Assembly: GCA_035763085.1 (NCBI GenBank)
Contig: DASUBV010000399.1
Location: forward strand, 1-44,795
Source: DASUBV01 sp035763085
Lineage (GTDB): Bacteria; Actinomycetota; Actinomycetes; Streptosporangiales; Streptosporangiaceae
Length of the DNA: 44,795 bases
Reading direction: 5' to 3'
The position numbers and the translations under genes are program-made. The notes below the pieces were generated by a model. It worked only from the letters and a program-made list of their open reading frames with translations, was not told where the DNA came from and did no database searches. Shown here piece by piece: positions 34,276-41,633 of this stretch (the first letter of the stretch is position 1; every line of letters starts with the position of its first letter).

Positions 34276-37200
34276 TGCGGCTGCATACCCTCGAGCTGCA
34301 GGCCATCGGCCCGTACCCGGCCTTGCAGCGCATCGACTTCGGCCGGCTGGCCGGCAGCGGGCTGTTCCTGCTCGAGGGCCCGACCGGCGCGGGCAAGACC
34401 ACCATCCTGGACGCCATCACCTTCGCCCTGTACGGCGGCCTGGCCGGCAGCGAGTCCGCGGGGGACCGGCTGCGCTCGCACTTCGCCCCGCCGGACGCCG
34501 AGCCGTCGGTCACGCTGGAATTCAGCATCGGCGGCGTCCGGTACCGGGTGCGCCGCTCGCCGGAGTACCAGCGGCCCAAGCGGCGCGGCGACGGGTTCAC
34601 CGTCCAGCATGCGCAGGTGCACCTGGAGCGGCTCGACGACGGCCGCTGGGCCAGCCTGTCGTCGAACAAGGCCGAGGCCGGCGAGCTCATCACCGAGGCC
34701 GTGGGACTCACCCGCGACCAGTTCACCCAGGTCATGCTGCTGCCGCAGGGTGAGTTCGCCACGTTCTTGCGCAGCAGCGACGATGACCGGCGGGCGCTGC
34801 TCACCAAGCTGTTCAGGACCCAGCTCTACGACCGGATCACCGGCGAGCTGGAGCGCGGCCGGCAGGAGGCGAGCCGTGCCCGCCAGGAGAGCCAGGCCCG
34901 GATCGACACCTGCGCGGCGGCCGCCGCCGAGGCGGCCGGCCTGGATGCTGAGGCCCGCGGTGAGCTGCTGGCCGCCAGCCGGAATGATCGCGCGACCCGG
35001 CTGAAGGAGGTCGCCGCCGAGCTGGCCCGGACCATCGAGGTGACCCGCGACGGCCTGGAGATCGCCGCCACCTCGCTCGCCGCGGCGCAGCAGGCCGACG
35101 CCGCGGCCCGGCGGCAGGCCGAGCTGATGACCCGGCTGACCGGGGCGCTGGACCGGCTGGCCGCGCACGAGGCCACCCGGCCCGGTCATGAGGAGCTAAC
35201 CGGCCGTCTCGGGGCCGCCCGCCAGGCCGAGCCGGTCCGGCCGCTGCTGACCGCCCTGGATGAGGCGGAGCAGCTCAGCCAGGCGGCGTGCACGGCACTG
35301 GCCGAGGTGGTCGCGGTTCTGGACGCCGAGCTGGACGAGTGGCCCGGCGGCCCGGCAGGTGCCGAGCTGCGGGCCTGGCTGGCGGACCTGCTCGCCGCCA
35401 GCGGCGTGGCCGGGGCCGCTGATCTCGCCGTGGGCCGGGGGGCTGCAGGTGGCGGCGCCGAGACTGATAGCGGCAGTGCAGCCGGGGACGACGCGGCCGC
35501 GGACGACGCAGCCGGATCCTGGCCGGACAGCGCTGCAGCCACGGCCCGTGCCGCCGCTGCAGCGGCGCGGGCCGAGGACGACGACCGGCAGGCGACGGCG
35601 CTGGAGCACCTGGTTGCGGCCGAGGCGGCACGACCGGACGCCGTGGCGGAGCTGACGGCCTTGCGCGCGGCGGCGGAGGCAGCGGCCGGGCGGGTAACGA
35701 CGCTGGAGCGCTCGAAGGAGGACCTGCCGGCCAGGATCACGGCGCTGCAGGAGCGGCTCGATGGCGCCAGGGTCATCGCCGCCGGACTGGCGCAGGCCCG
35801 CGAGCAGCAGGCGGCCGCCGAGGCGCAGCTCGCTGCGGCGGTCCGGGCCGAGGAGCTGCGGGACCAGCTGACTGACCTGGAGGCGGCGCGGCAGGCCGCG
35901 ATTGATGCCCACCAGGAGGCGGTCGACGCGCACCAGCGCGCGATGGAGGAGCGGCTGGAGAACATGGCCGCCGAGCTGGCCGAGCGACTGGCCGACGATG
36001 GCCCGTGCCCGGTCTGCGGCTCGACTGACCATCCAGGGCCCGCCATGCACCAGGCCGATGCCGTCTCGGCGGACGACGTAGCGGCGGCCGCCAGTCGCCG
36101 TGATGCGGCTGCCCAGCAGCGTGACCAGGCCCAGCAGGCCCGCGATGAGCTCGCCGCTGAGGCAGGCGAGGCGAGCGCGGCGGCGGGGGGCGCGACATCT
36201 GGCCAGCTGGAGGCCGCCGTTGCCGAGCTCGCTGACCGGGTGCAGCTGGCCGAGCAGGCGGCCGCTGAGGCGGAACAGCTGGGGCCCGAGGCTGATGACC
36301 TGCGCGCTGAGCAGGAGAAGCTGGCCGAGGAGCTGGTCGCTGCCGCCGGAGACGTCGCGGGGGCCGAGCAGAAGGCCGCCGATGCGGCCGCCCGGCTGGA
36401 CCGGCTCGACGCTGAGCTGGCTGCGGCGGCAGGGGACTCCCCGTCCGTGACAGCCCGGCAGCAGCGGCTGCGCGAGCTGGCGCTAGCCGGCCGGACCCTG
36501 GCCCAGGCACTTGGCGCGCTGGCCGAGGCGGGTGCGGCCGAGCAGGCGGCCCGGCTGCGGGCTGAGAGTGAGCTGGCGGCGGGCGGCCTGACCTCGCTGG
36601 CCGCCGCGCGCGCCGCGGTGCTGTCTCCAGCCGAGCTGGCCCGGCTGGCCGGGCAGGCGGAGGAGTGGACCAGCGCGCTGGCCGGCCTGACTGCTGCGGT
36701 CCGTGCCGACGACCTGGCGGGCCTGGACCCCGGCCAGGCCGCGGCTGTGGCCGCGGCAGCCCAGGCCGCCGCAGCGGACCTGACCGGTGCGCAGGACGCC
36801 GAGCGGCTGGCGCGCGACAGCTGCCAGGCGCTGACCGCCCGCGATGAGCGGCTCGGCCAGCGGATGGCCGAGCTGGCCCTGGCCGAGGAGGCCGCCGACC
36901 GGACCGAGGAGGAGACCGGCCCGGTGATCCGGCTGGCCGCCCTGGCCCGGGGCATGGACGGGCACCGCCGGATCGCGCTGACCACCTACGTGCTGCGGCG
37001 CTGGTTCGAGCAGGTCGTGCAGGCCGCCAACGTGCGGCTGGCCGCGATGTCGGCCGGCCGCTACGAGCTGGCCCGCACCGAGGAGGGCGAGTCGAGGCGG
37101 CAGCGCACCGGCCTGACCCTGGCGGTCATCGACCGGTACACCGGCGAGGAGCGCAGTCCCCGGTCGCTGTCGGGCGGCGAGACCTTCTACACCTCACTCG

Positions 37201-37460
37201 CCCTGGCGCTGGGCCTGGCCGACGTGGTGCGCGCCGAGGCTGGCGGCGTCGAGCTGGACACCCTGTTCATCGACGAGGGCTTCGGGTCACTCGACGCGCA
37301 CACCCTGGACCAGGTGATGGCGGTCGTCGACGAACTGCGCGACCGCGGCCGGGCCGTCGGCATCGTGAGCCACGTGGCCGACCTGAAGGACCGCGTGTAC
37401 GAGCGGCTGGAGGTGCGCCGCCTGCCCGACGGCTCGTCAGCCGCCACGGTCGTGGCCTAG
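34275..37460 (+). CDS. sbcC: exonuclease SbcCD subunit C (Rad50-like SMC ATPase)
   Basis: A 1061-residue Rad50-type ATPase. Walker A GPTGAGKTT is near residue 35. A Q-loop region contains LLPQGEFATFLRS. Two long Ala/Glu/Arg-rich coiled-coil arms flank the zinc hook DGPCPVCGSTDHPGP (Cys578 and Cys581). The C-terminal ATPase half has the signature PRSLSGGETFYTSLALALGLADV near 965 and Walker B LDTLFIDEGFGSLD near 995. One arm carries a Gly/Asp/Ala-rich interruption near residues 385-420, common in actinomycete versions. The gene follows sbcD with a one-base overlap and ends 66 bases short of a convergent gene. Confidence 0.95.
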   Translation: MRLHTLELQAIGPYPALQRIDFGRLAGSGLFLLEGPTGAGKTTILDAITFALYGGLAGSESAGDRLRSHFAPPDAEPSVTLEFSIGGVRYRVRRSPEYQRPKRRGDGFTVQHAQVHLERLDDGRWASLSSNKAEAGELITEAVGLTRDQFTQVMLLPQGEFATFLRSSDDDRRALLTKLFRTQLYDRITGELERGRQEASRARQESQARIDTCAAAAAEAAGLDAEARGELLAASRNDRATRLKEVAAELARTIEVTRDGLEIAATSLAAAQQADAAARRQAELMTRLTGALDRLAAHEATRPGHEELTGRLGAARQAEPVRPLLTALDEAEQLSQAACTALAEVVAVLDAELDEWPGGPAGAELRAWLADLLAASGVAGAADLAVGRGAAGGGAETDSGSAAGDDAAADDAAGSWPDSAAATARAAAAAARAEDDDRQATALEHLVAAEAARPDAVAELTALRAAAEAAAGRVTTLERSKEDLPARITALQERLDGARVIAAGLAQAREQQAAAEAQLAAAVRAEELRDQLTDLEAARQAAIDAHQEAVDAHQRAMEERLENMAAELAERLADDGPCPVCGSTDHPGPAMHQADAVSADDVAAAASRRDAAAQQRDQAQQARDELAAEAGEASAAAGGATSGQLEAAVAELADRVQLAEQAAAEAEQLGPEADDLRAEQEKLAEELVAAAGDVAGAEQKAADAAARLDRLDAELAAAAGDSPSVTARQQRLRELALAGRTLAQALGALAEAGAAEQAARLRAESELAAGGLTSLAAARAAVLSPAELARLAGQAEEWTSALAGLTAAVRADDLAGLDPGQAAAVAAAAQAAAADLTGAQDAERLARDSCQALTARDERLGQRMAELALAEEAADRTEEETGPVIRLAALARGMDGHRRIALTTYVLRRWFEQVVQAANVRLAAMSAGRYELARTEEGESRRQRTGLTLAVIDRYTGEERSPRSLSGGETFYTSLALALGLADVVRAEAGGVELDTLFIDEGFGSLDAHTLDQVMAVVDELRDRGRAVGIVSHVADLKDRVYERLEVRRLPDGSSAATVVA

Positions 37461-37526
37461 CCAGCAGCAGCGCGGCCGCCAGCCGGCATAGCGCGCAGGG
37501 GTTCGCGTCACCGAGGTCATATCCGG

Positions 37527-38168
37527 CTATGGCGCGCCGTGATAGTCCCATTCCGTGCGGCGCGGCCGGCCCGGCAGTTCCGCCCGGCCGGTTGCCCAGA
37601 GCAGGGTCTCCCACCGGCCGGTATCCGCTGGCGCATCAGGAAAAAAGCGGTCAAGGACCCGGCCGCACAGGCCGGCTGGCGGTGCCCAGGCCAGGCCGAG
37701 TCCCGCGGCGACATCGTGCATGTGCAGCAGGGTTTCCGCGATGCTGATCGCGGCGAACCCGCCGGTGTCCAGCACGCCGATGTCATGGTACGCGCGGACC
37801 TCCGGTGGCGTGGTCGCCGCCATAGCCACCAGGAGGGCGCCGCACGCGTCCACGACCTGCACCAGCCCGGCCGGCCCCGCGGCACGGTCCGCGAAGATGA
37901 CCAGCCCCGGGCCACCGGGTCGGTGACGGGCCCACGCGAACGGCACGGACCGGTCCGTGGCAGGAATCCTCGGGCCGAGCTGCGCGGCGTGGAAGAACAG
38001 GTTGTCGGCGATGTGCTCGACCGTTTCCCAGCAGGTCCACTCCAGCGGGCCGGCCTTGGCGTCCCAGGCCATCCAGTCCATGTCCTGCGCCTGGCCCAGC
38101 GTCGCGGTGGTCAGCCGGACAGCACTTTCCACATCGGCCGCTGCTGCTGGAAGGGACGTGTCAGACAT
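37527..38168 (-). CDS. mycothiol-dependent maleylpyruvate isomerase-like / DinB-fold protein
   Basis: A 213-residue four-helix DinB-fold protein of the MDMPI N-terminal type. Likely metal ligands are the His of WETVEHIADNLFFHAAQL and the His of ETLLHMHDVAAGLG. The family includes mycothiol-dependent isomerases and transferases, consistent with an actinobacterial host. The exact reaction is not predictable and the C-terminal SCP2-like domain of true maleylpyruvate isomerase is absent. ATG at 38168 is chosen; codons upstream are Arg/Pro-rich and lack a ribosome-binding site. It is convergent with sbcC. Confidence 0.75.
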   Translation of the reverse strand: MSDTSLPAAAADVESAVRLTTATLGQAQDMDWMAWDAKAGPLEWTCWETVEHIADNLFFHAAQLGPRIPATDRSVPFAWARHRPGGPGLVIFADRAAGPAGLVQVVDACGALLVAMAATTPPEVRAYHDIGVLDTGGFAAISIAETLLHMHDVAAGLGLAWAPPAGLCGRVLDRFFPDAPADTGRWETLLWATGRAELPGRPRRTEWDYHGAP

Positions 38169-38333
38169 TGGCGGAGCGTATCGCTCACCCGGTCGCGATG
38201 GCACGCGACGAGGAACATGCTGGCTTGCTGGGCGAGGCAAACTGACGCCGACGTTCCCGGGCAGGCCGGGCGATCTTGCGCCTGGCCCGCTCCGCTGGTG
38301 CACGGAACGGACCAGGCGCGGCCATGGTCTCGG

Positions 38334-39242
38334 TCAGGACACGTTGGCGAAGAACCGGCGCAGCTCCGGGACGACCACCTCGGGCTTGCCGCCCCGGTTC
38401 GACGCGCTGACATCACTGGAGCCGCCGTGGTCAAGCCCGGCGAATTCCACGCGCTGGCAGTGCGGCAGCGTCGCGGCTAGCGCGTCCATGCCCGGGCGCA
38501 GGAATGGCAGGCCCTTACTCCCGTTCATCAGCAGCACATCGGCCTGCACCGACGCGAAGCGGTCCGCATGGCCGGCCAGCTCGGTCACCAGCGCTCCCTC
38601 GTAGTGCAGGGTCGGGGCCAGCTTGCGCATAGTGACCGCGTCGCTGGCAGCCTTCTTGTCCTCGCTGTTCAGGGCCATGCTGGTCAGGCCCGCCAGGATC
38701 CGGCGCGGCACCATTCGCATGAACGACGGGGCGAGCTCCAGGCCGAACATGCTGGTGACCATCGCGGCCGACACCCGGCCCGCGGCCATTTCCTCGTCGA
38801 ACCGGCTGAGCCACCCGGTGTACCGGGCCTTGTCCAGCACCAGCGCGGGCTCGTAGACGGCGACCTTGCGGATGGCGGGCAGGGTGCGGGCCGCTTCGAG
38901 GACGGCCAGCCCGCCGGCGCTGACCCCGAAGACCCGCTGGGCGCCCGACTCAGCCAGGACGGCTTGCAGGTCCTCGGCCTCGGTGCGGATGCTGTAGTCG
39001 GCCGGATAGGGGCCGGACGAGCCGCGGCCGCGCCGGTCGGGCAGGTAGCAGGTGTAGGCACTGGCCAGGCCCTGGGCCAGAGCCAGATGACTGCGGGCCG
39101 ACTCGAAGCTGCCGTGCAGGAGCACGACGGCCGGGCCCTGCCCGATCTTCAGGTAGCCGATGCGGGTCCCATCGCGGGAGGTGACCGCGCCGGCGCTGGG
39201 CTCGGCCGTAACTCGCTGGCCGGTGGTCTGGGCGGTATTCAT
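38334..39242 (-). CDS. alpha/beta hydrolase
   Basis: A 302-residue alpha/beta hydrolase with the complete fold: oxyanion motif VVLLHGSFESAR, YLPDRRGRGSSGPYPADYS, nucleophile elbow VFGVSAGGLAVLEAA, and a catalytic His in GLDHGGSSDVSA. The elbow has SAGG where many have SMGG. The enzyme could be an esterase, epoxide hydrolase-like or haloperoxidase-like; the sequence does not decide. It is the second gene of a leftward pair, 29 bases after an unknown beta-rich protein. Both follow the strong promoter with an embedded palindrome. Confidence 0.88.
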   Translation of the reverse strand: MNTAQTTGQRVTAEPSAGAVTSRDGTRIGYLKIGQGPAVVLLHGSFESARSHLALAQGLASAYTCYLPDRRGRGSSGPYPADYSIRTEAEDLQAVLAESGAQRVFGVSAGGLAVLEAARTLPAIRKVAVYEPALVLDKARYTGWLSRFDEEMAAGRVSAAMVTSMFGLELAPSFMRMVPRRILAGLTSMALNSEDKKAASDAVTMRKLAPTLHYEGALVTELAGHADRFASVQADVLLMNGSKGLPFLRPGMDALAATLPHCQRVEFAGLDHGGSSDVSASNRGGKPEVVVPELRRFFANVS

Positions 39243-39271
39243 CTCTGTCTCGTTTCTCGTGTGCGGTGTGG

Positions 39272-39775
39272 TCAGCGGATGCGGGCCGGGTCGTCGATCA
39301 CCGGTGCGCGGCCCTCGGCGTGCGCCTGGCGGGCGTCGCTCAGGAACTCGCGTGTGCAGATGGCGGCCAGCTGCGCGATCCCGCCGCTGCTGACCCGGAT
39401 CTCGCCGTGCCGGACCGGCCCGGTCAGCCGGACTCGCCGGCCAGTCCCGGCCGGGTTGTGGTGGTAGGTCTGCTTGACCCGCCCGCGGCCCGTCCAGCAG
39501 ATGCCCTGCTGGTCGATGACCGTGTTCTCGCCGACGAGCAGCTTCACGGTCGCGTGATCGAGATCCAGCTCGACCCCGATGTCCCCGTCCGGGATCTGCG
39601 GCGAGCGCAGGTCGATCATGACCGAGCTGTAGCGCGCCCGGACCTGGAAGTCCCTGGCGCCGGTCCAGTTGGCCAGGTGCCGGGCCGAGTCGTGGTCGAC
39701 GTGGATCCGGACCGGGCCGTCGGCAGCGGCGGCCGTCGCGGGTCCCGCCGGCGGGGTGGTCTGCATGGTGCTCAT
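39272..39775 (-). CDS. hypothetical protein, beta-strand-rich
   Basis: A 167-residue protein I do not recognise. After a 20-residue Pro/Ala/Thr tail it consists of short alternating hydrophobic and charged strands (VRIHVDHDSARHL, FQVRARYSSVMIDLRSPQI, GDIGVELDLDHATVKLLVGENTVI, RRVRLTGPVRHGEIRVSSGGIAQL) and ends in a helical segment. The pattern suggests a beta-helix or beta-sandwich, like the C-terminal domains of some membrane-stress proteins, but there is no membrane segment or signal peptide. Start at ATG 39775 follows AAGGAA. A TTG at 39841 overlaps the promoter and is rejected. It is probably co-transcribed with the downstream hydrolase. Confidence 0.7.
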   Translation of the reverse strand: MSTMQTTPPAGPATAAAADGPVRIHVDHDSARHLANWTGARDFQVRARYSSVMIDLRSPQIPDGDIGVELDLDHATVKLLVGENTVIDQQGICWTGRGRVKQTYHHNPAGTGRRVRLTGPVRHGEIRVSSGGIAQLAAICTREFLSDARQAHAEGRAPVIDDPARIR

Positions 39776-39812
39776 GGCGGTTCCTTCCCGAGCTCTGCTG
39801 TGTTCGTCTTCG

Positions 39813-39841
39813 AGTATCCAGTCCTGACTAGTCAGTGTCAA
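39813..39841 (-). promoter_or_regulatory. sigma-70-type promoter with palindromic operator in the spacer
   Basis: Reading leftward, TTGACA (39836-39841) is a perfect -35. The 17-bp spacer contains the perfect 12-bp palindrome CTGACTAGTCAG (39824-39835), and GATACT (39813-39818) is the -10. The start codon of the unknown protein lies about 40 bases on. The half-site CTGAC/GTCAG is the same as in the operator of the MFS-TetR operon, though the spacing differs by one base. Confidence 0.7.
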
Positions 39842-39938
39842 CTATTATTGAAGTCCGCATGGAGTCTGCGACCGCTGCGTGCTGATAACAGCAAGACGAG
39901 CAGGCTCGGAGGGGAGGGGTTCCTGGCGGTTCGAAGGG

Positions 39939-40030
39939 CATGAGGGTGCCGCCCACGACGCTGTTAGGTCGTGAGCGTGTCCTCCACGACGCTGCTGGGT
40001 CATGAAGGTGCGAAGGTGCCCGCCATGACC
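39939..40030. repeat. 31-bp tandem repeat with internal dyads
   Basis: Two full units (39939-39969 and 39970-40000) and a diverged third begin YRTGAGSGTG and contain the shared 12-mer CCACGACGCTGY, ending GGT. Inside the first unit CACGAC pairs with GTCGTG across the unit boundary. GGTCATG (39998-40004) and CATGACC (40024-40030) form a further 7-bp inverted repeat. The unit could belong to a family dispersed elsewhere in the genome, which this window cannot show. Confidence 0.65.
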
Positions 40031-40058
40031 CTGGCCTGAGCTCTGGGCAGGTCGGCCG

Positions 40059-40099
40059 GGCCGCCAGCCTGGGTGATCCAGGGTTCTGGGCTGGCGGCC
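40059..40099 (-). terminator. perfect 11-bp stem downstream of the HAD gene
   Basis: GGCCGCCAGCC (40059-40069) and GGCTGGCGGCC (40089-40099) form a perfect stem with a 19-base loop, 18 bases past the HAD stop. The motif TGGG(G)TGATCCAGG occurs both in the loop and just outside the stem. Confidence 0.65.
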
Positions 40100-40116
40100 T
40101 GGGGTGATCCAGGCGG

Positions 40117-40821
40117 TCAGCCGGGCGAGCTCGCCGGGATGATCAGGGCGGCTGCCTCGCGGAAGGAGGCGACCGTGGCCAGGTCCGCGGGGTTATGGCC
40201 GGGGTCGGGGGGCTGGCGTGCATGGCCAGGCGGCTGGCCGTTCGGCCGGGTGATCTGAATGGCGGTGATGCCGAGTGCGGCCGCGCCGGCACAGTACGGG
40301 GCCTGGTCATCGACGAAGACAGCCGAGCCCGCGGTGACCCCGAGCTGGTCAAGAGCCTGCTGGAAGACCTCGGGTGCGGGCTTGGCGTAGCCGGCCTCGC
40401 AGGACAGGACAACGGCGTCGGCCAGCGTGGTGATGCCCAGCCTGGTCAGGAGCCCGCGGGTGTTCTCCCGGCAGTTGCTGACAATCGCGATCTTGATGTT
40501 GCGGCGCCGGAGGGTCTCCAGGAACCAGATCGTGTCGTCAAACAGCCGGGCAGAGGCCAGGAGCAGTTCGCTATCGGTGCGGGTGAGCTCCGCCAGCAGG
40601 CCGGGCCGGCTGCTGGCGCCCAGGGCATGCAGGATTTCCGTATAGGCCCCGGCCGTGGACAGCTGGCCGACGGTCAGTGCCGGGCTGCGGGCGAGCAGTT
40701 CCTGTCTCCAGGCCCGCTCCGGCACGCCGGCCAGTGCCGGAAGCTCGCGCCAGTGCCTGCCGAAGTCGCACGTCAGAATCGTCTCGTAGACATCGACGAG
40801 ACATGCCTCCGGCTGGGTCAC
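40117..40821 (-). CDS. HAD superfamily hydrolase
   Basis: A 234-residue haloacid-dehalogenase-like protein. Motif I is CLVDVYETIL, with Asp-Val-Tyr as in phosphatase/dehalogenase-like members where the second Asp is replaced. Motif II is IAIVSNCRENT, motif III the Lys of GYAKPAPEVFQQAL, and motif IV AVFVDDQAPYCAGA. A helical cap lies between motifs I and II. It could be a phosphatase or a 2-haloacid dehalogenase-like enzyme. GTG at 40821 has only a G-rich stretch as ribosome-binding site. The upstream Cys-rich frame overlaps its first 250 bases. Confidence 0.85.
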   Translation of the reverse strand: MTQPEACLVDVYETILTCDFGRHWRELPALAGVPERAWRQELLARSPALTVGQLSTAGAYTEILHALGASSRPGLLAELTRTDSELLLASARLFDDTIWFLETLRRRNIKIAIVSNCRENTRGLLTRLGITTLADAVVLSCEAGYAKPAPEVFQQALDQLGVTAGSAVFVDDQAPYCAGAAALGITAIQITRPNGQPPGHARQPPDPGHNPADLATVASFREAAALIIPASSPG

Positions 40822-41131
40822 GCCCCCAGCGTACGGGCGGGGTCCGGCGGTGCCCAGGGGGCGATTCGCGCGACTTTAAGCCGGTCTGCGGGGCGCTGCC
40901 GGCGCCGGGCTCGCCGGGCTCGCCGGGGGCCGTGTGCCGCGGCCGGTACCAGATCGAGGTGCAGCCCGCGGCGCGGCAGCGGACCCACAGGTGGCCGCGC
41001 CCCGGCTCGCGCATCGCCTCCGGGCAGTCGCACGGCATCCACCCGACGATCACGCGGCCCGGAGCCCACGGATGGCCTGCGCTGCAGGCCGGCGGATATC
41101 TCCACCACGCTGGCCTGGTGACTGTGCTCAT
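40571..41131 (-). CDS. small Cys/His-rich protein, 3' boundary uncertain
   Basis: The first 67 residues look like a real small metal-binding protein: Cys16, His20, Cys34-Asp-Cys36, His47, Cys52, Cys57, His66, with aromatic residues between (ACSAGHPWAPGRVIVGWMPCDC, GHLWVRCRAAGCTSIWYRPRH). From about residue 70 the sequence turns low-complexity (GEPGEPGAG) and the frame runs on over 250 bases of the HAD gene, which is implausible. Either the true protein ends soon after residue 67 and the stop was lost by a frameshift in the repeated GCCGGGCTC block near 40910, or the overlap is genuine. No function is assigned. Confidence 0.4.
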   Translation of the reverse strand: MSTVTRPAWWRYPPACSAGHPWAPGRVIVGWMPCDCPEAMREPGRGHLWVRCRAAGCTSIWYRPRHTAPGEPGEPGAGSAPQTGLKSRESPPGHRRTPPVRWGRDPAGGMSRRCLRDDSDVRLRQALARASGTGRRAGAGLETGTARPQPGTDRRPAVHGRGLYGNPACPGRQQPARPAGGAHPHR

Positions 41132-41196
41132 CGGGATATTAGAACACAGGTTCGACCGCAGGTCAGCGCCCGGGTAGGAGCTGATTCTGGCTGTGG

Positions 41197-41619
41197 TCAG
41201 ACGGTCGCGGTCAGCTCCGTCGTGCAGTACCTGCACCGGCTGGCATCGGCCGGGACATCGGTGGACTTGCAGCTCGGGCAGGTGCGGACGAGCGGTGACT
41301 CGGCGAAGACGGCCGTGCCCCGCCGCCGCATGTAGGCGCGGTAGGGCACCACGATCAGGAAGTAGACGACCGCCATGAAGATGATGAAGTAGATGATCGC
41401 GGAGATGAACGCGCCCATGTTGATCCGCTGGCCGTTGACCGTCCAGCCCAGTCCGCCGCCCGCCGACGTTCCGCCGGCCGCGTTGACCAGCGGCGTGATG
41501 ATGTTGTCGGTGAACGCCTTGATCAGGGTACTGAAGGCCAGTGCGACAACCAGGCCGACAGCGACGACGATTAAGTCGCCCTGCATCAGGAAGTTCTTAA
41601 AGCCCCTGAGTATCCCCAC
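41197..41619 (-). CDS. mscL: large-conductance mechanosensitive channel with C-terminal zinc ribbon
   Basis: A 140-residue MscL-family protein. The amphipathic N-terminus GILRGFKNFLMQGDLIVVAVGL leads into TM1 (VVAVGLVVALAFSTLIKAFTDNIITPLV); TM2 is FISAIIYFIIFMAVVYFLIVVPY. In place of the usual C-terminal helix bundle there is a short linker and a four-cysteine ribbon, Cys114-Pro-Ser-Cys117 and Cys129-Arg-Tyr-Cys132, likely binding zinc in the cytoplasm. It should release solutes on osmotic downshock. GTG at 41619 follows AGGGGGA. It lies 14 bases after the stop of the SCO1-like gene and is probably co-transcribed. Confidence 0.9.
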   Translation of the reverse strand: MGILRGFKNFLMQGDLIVVAVGLVVALAFSTLIKAFTDNIITPLVNAAGGTSAGGGLGWTVNGQRINMGAFISAIIYFIIFMAVVYFLIVVPYRAYMRRRGTAVFAESPLVRTCPSCKSTDVPADASRCRYCTTELTATV

Positions 41620-41633
41620 GGTGGTCCCCCTGT

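Larger units (their letters stand above)
39776..40116. other. intergenic region with promoter, 31-bp repeats and terminator
   Basis: This 341-base stretch between the unknown-protein gene and the HAD gene holds the promoter at 39813-39841, the 31-bp tandem repeat at 39939-40030 and the HAD terminator hairpin at 40059-40099. I see no gene in it. Confidence 0.55.

Noticed and set aside
35186..36985. 599-codon minus-strand Ser/Ala-rich frame opposite sbcC
   Set aside because: Mirror frame of Ala/Glu-rich coiled-coil coding DNA. SbcC has full family motifs on the plus strand.
39776..39841. TTG start for the unknown protein at 39841
   Set aside because: The TTG is part of the -35 hexamer TTGACA, so it would be upstream of the transcript. 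ATG 39775 has AAGGAA before it.
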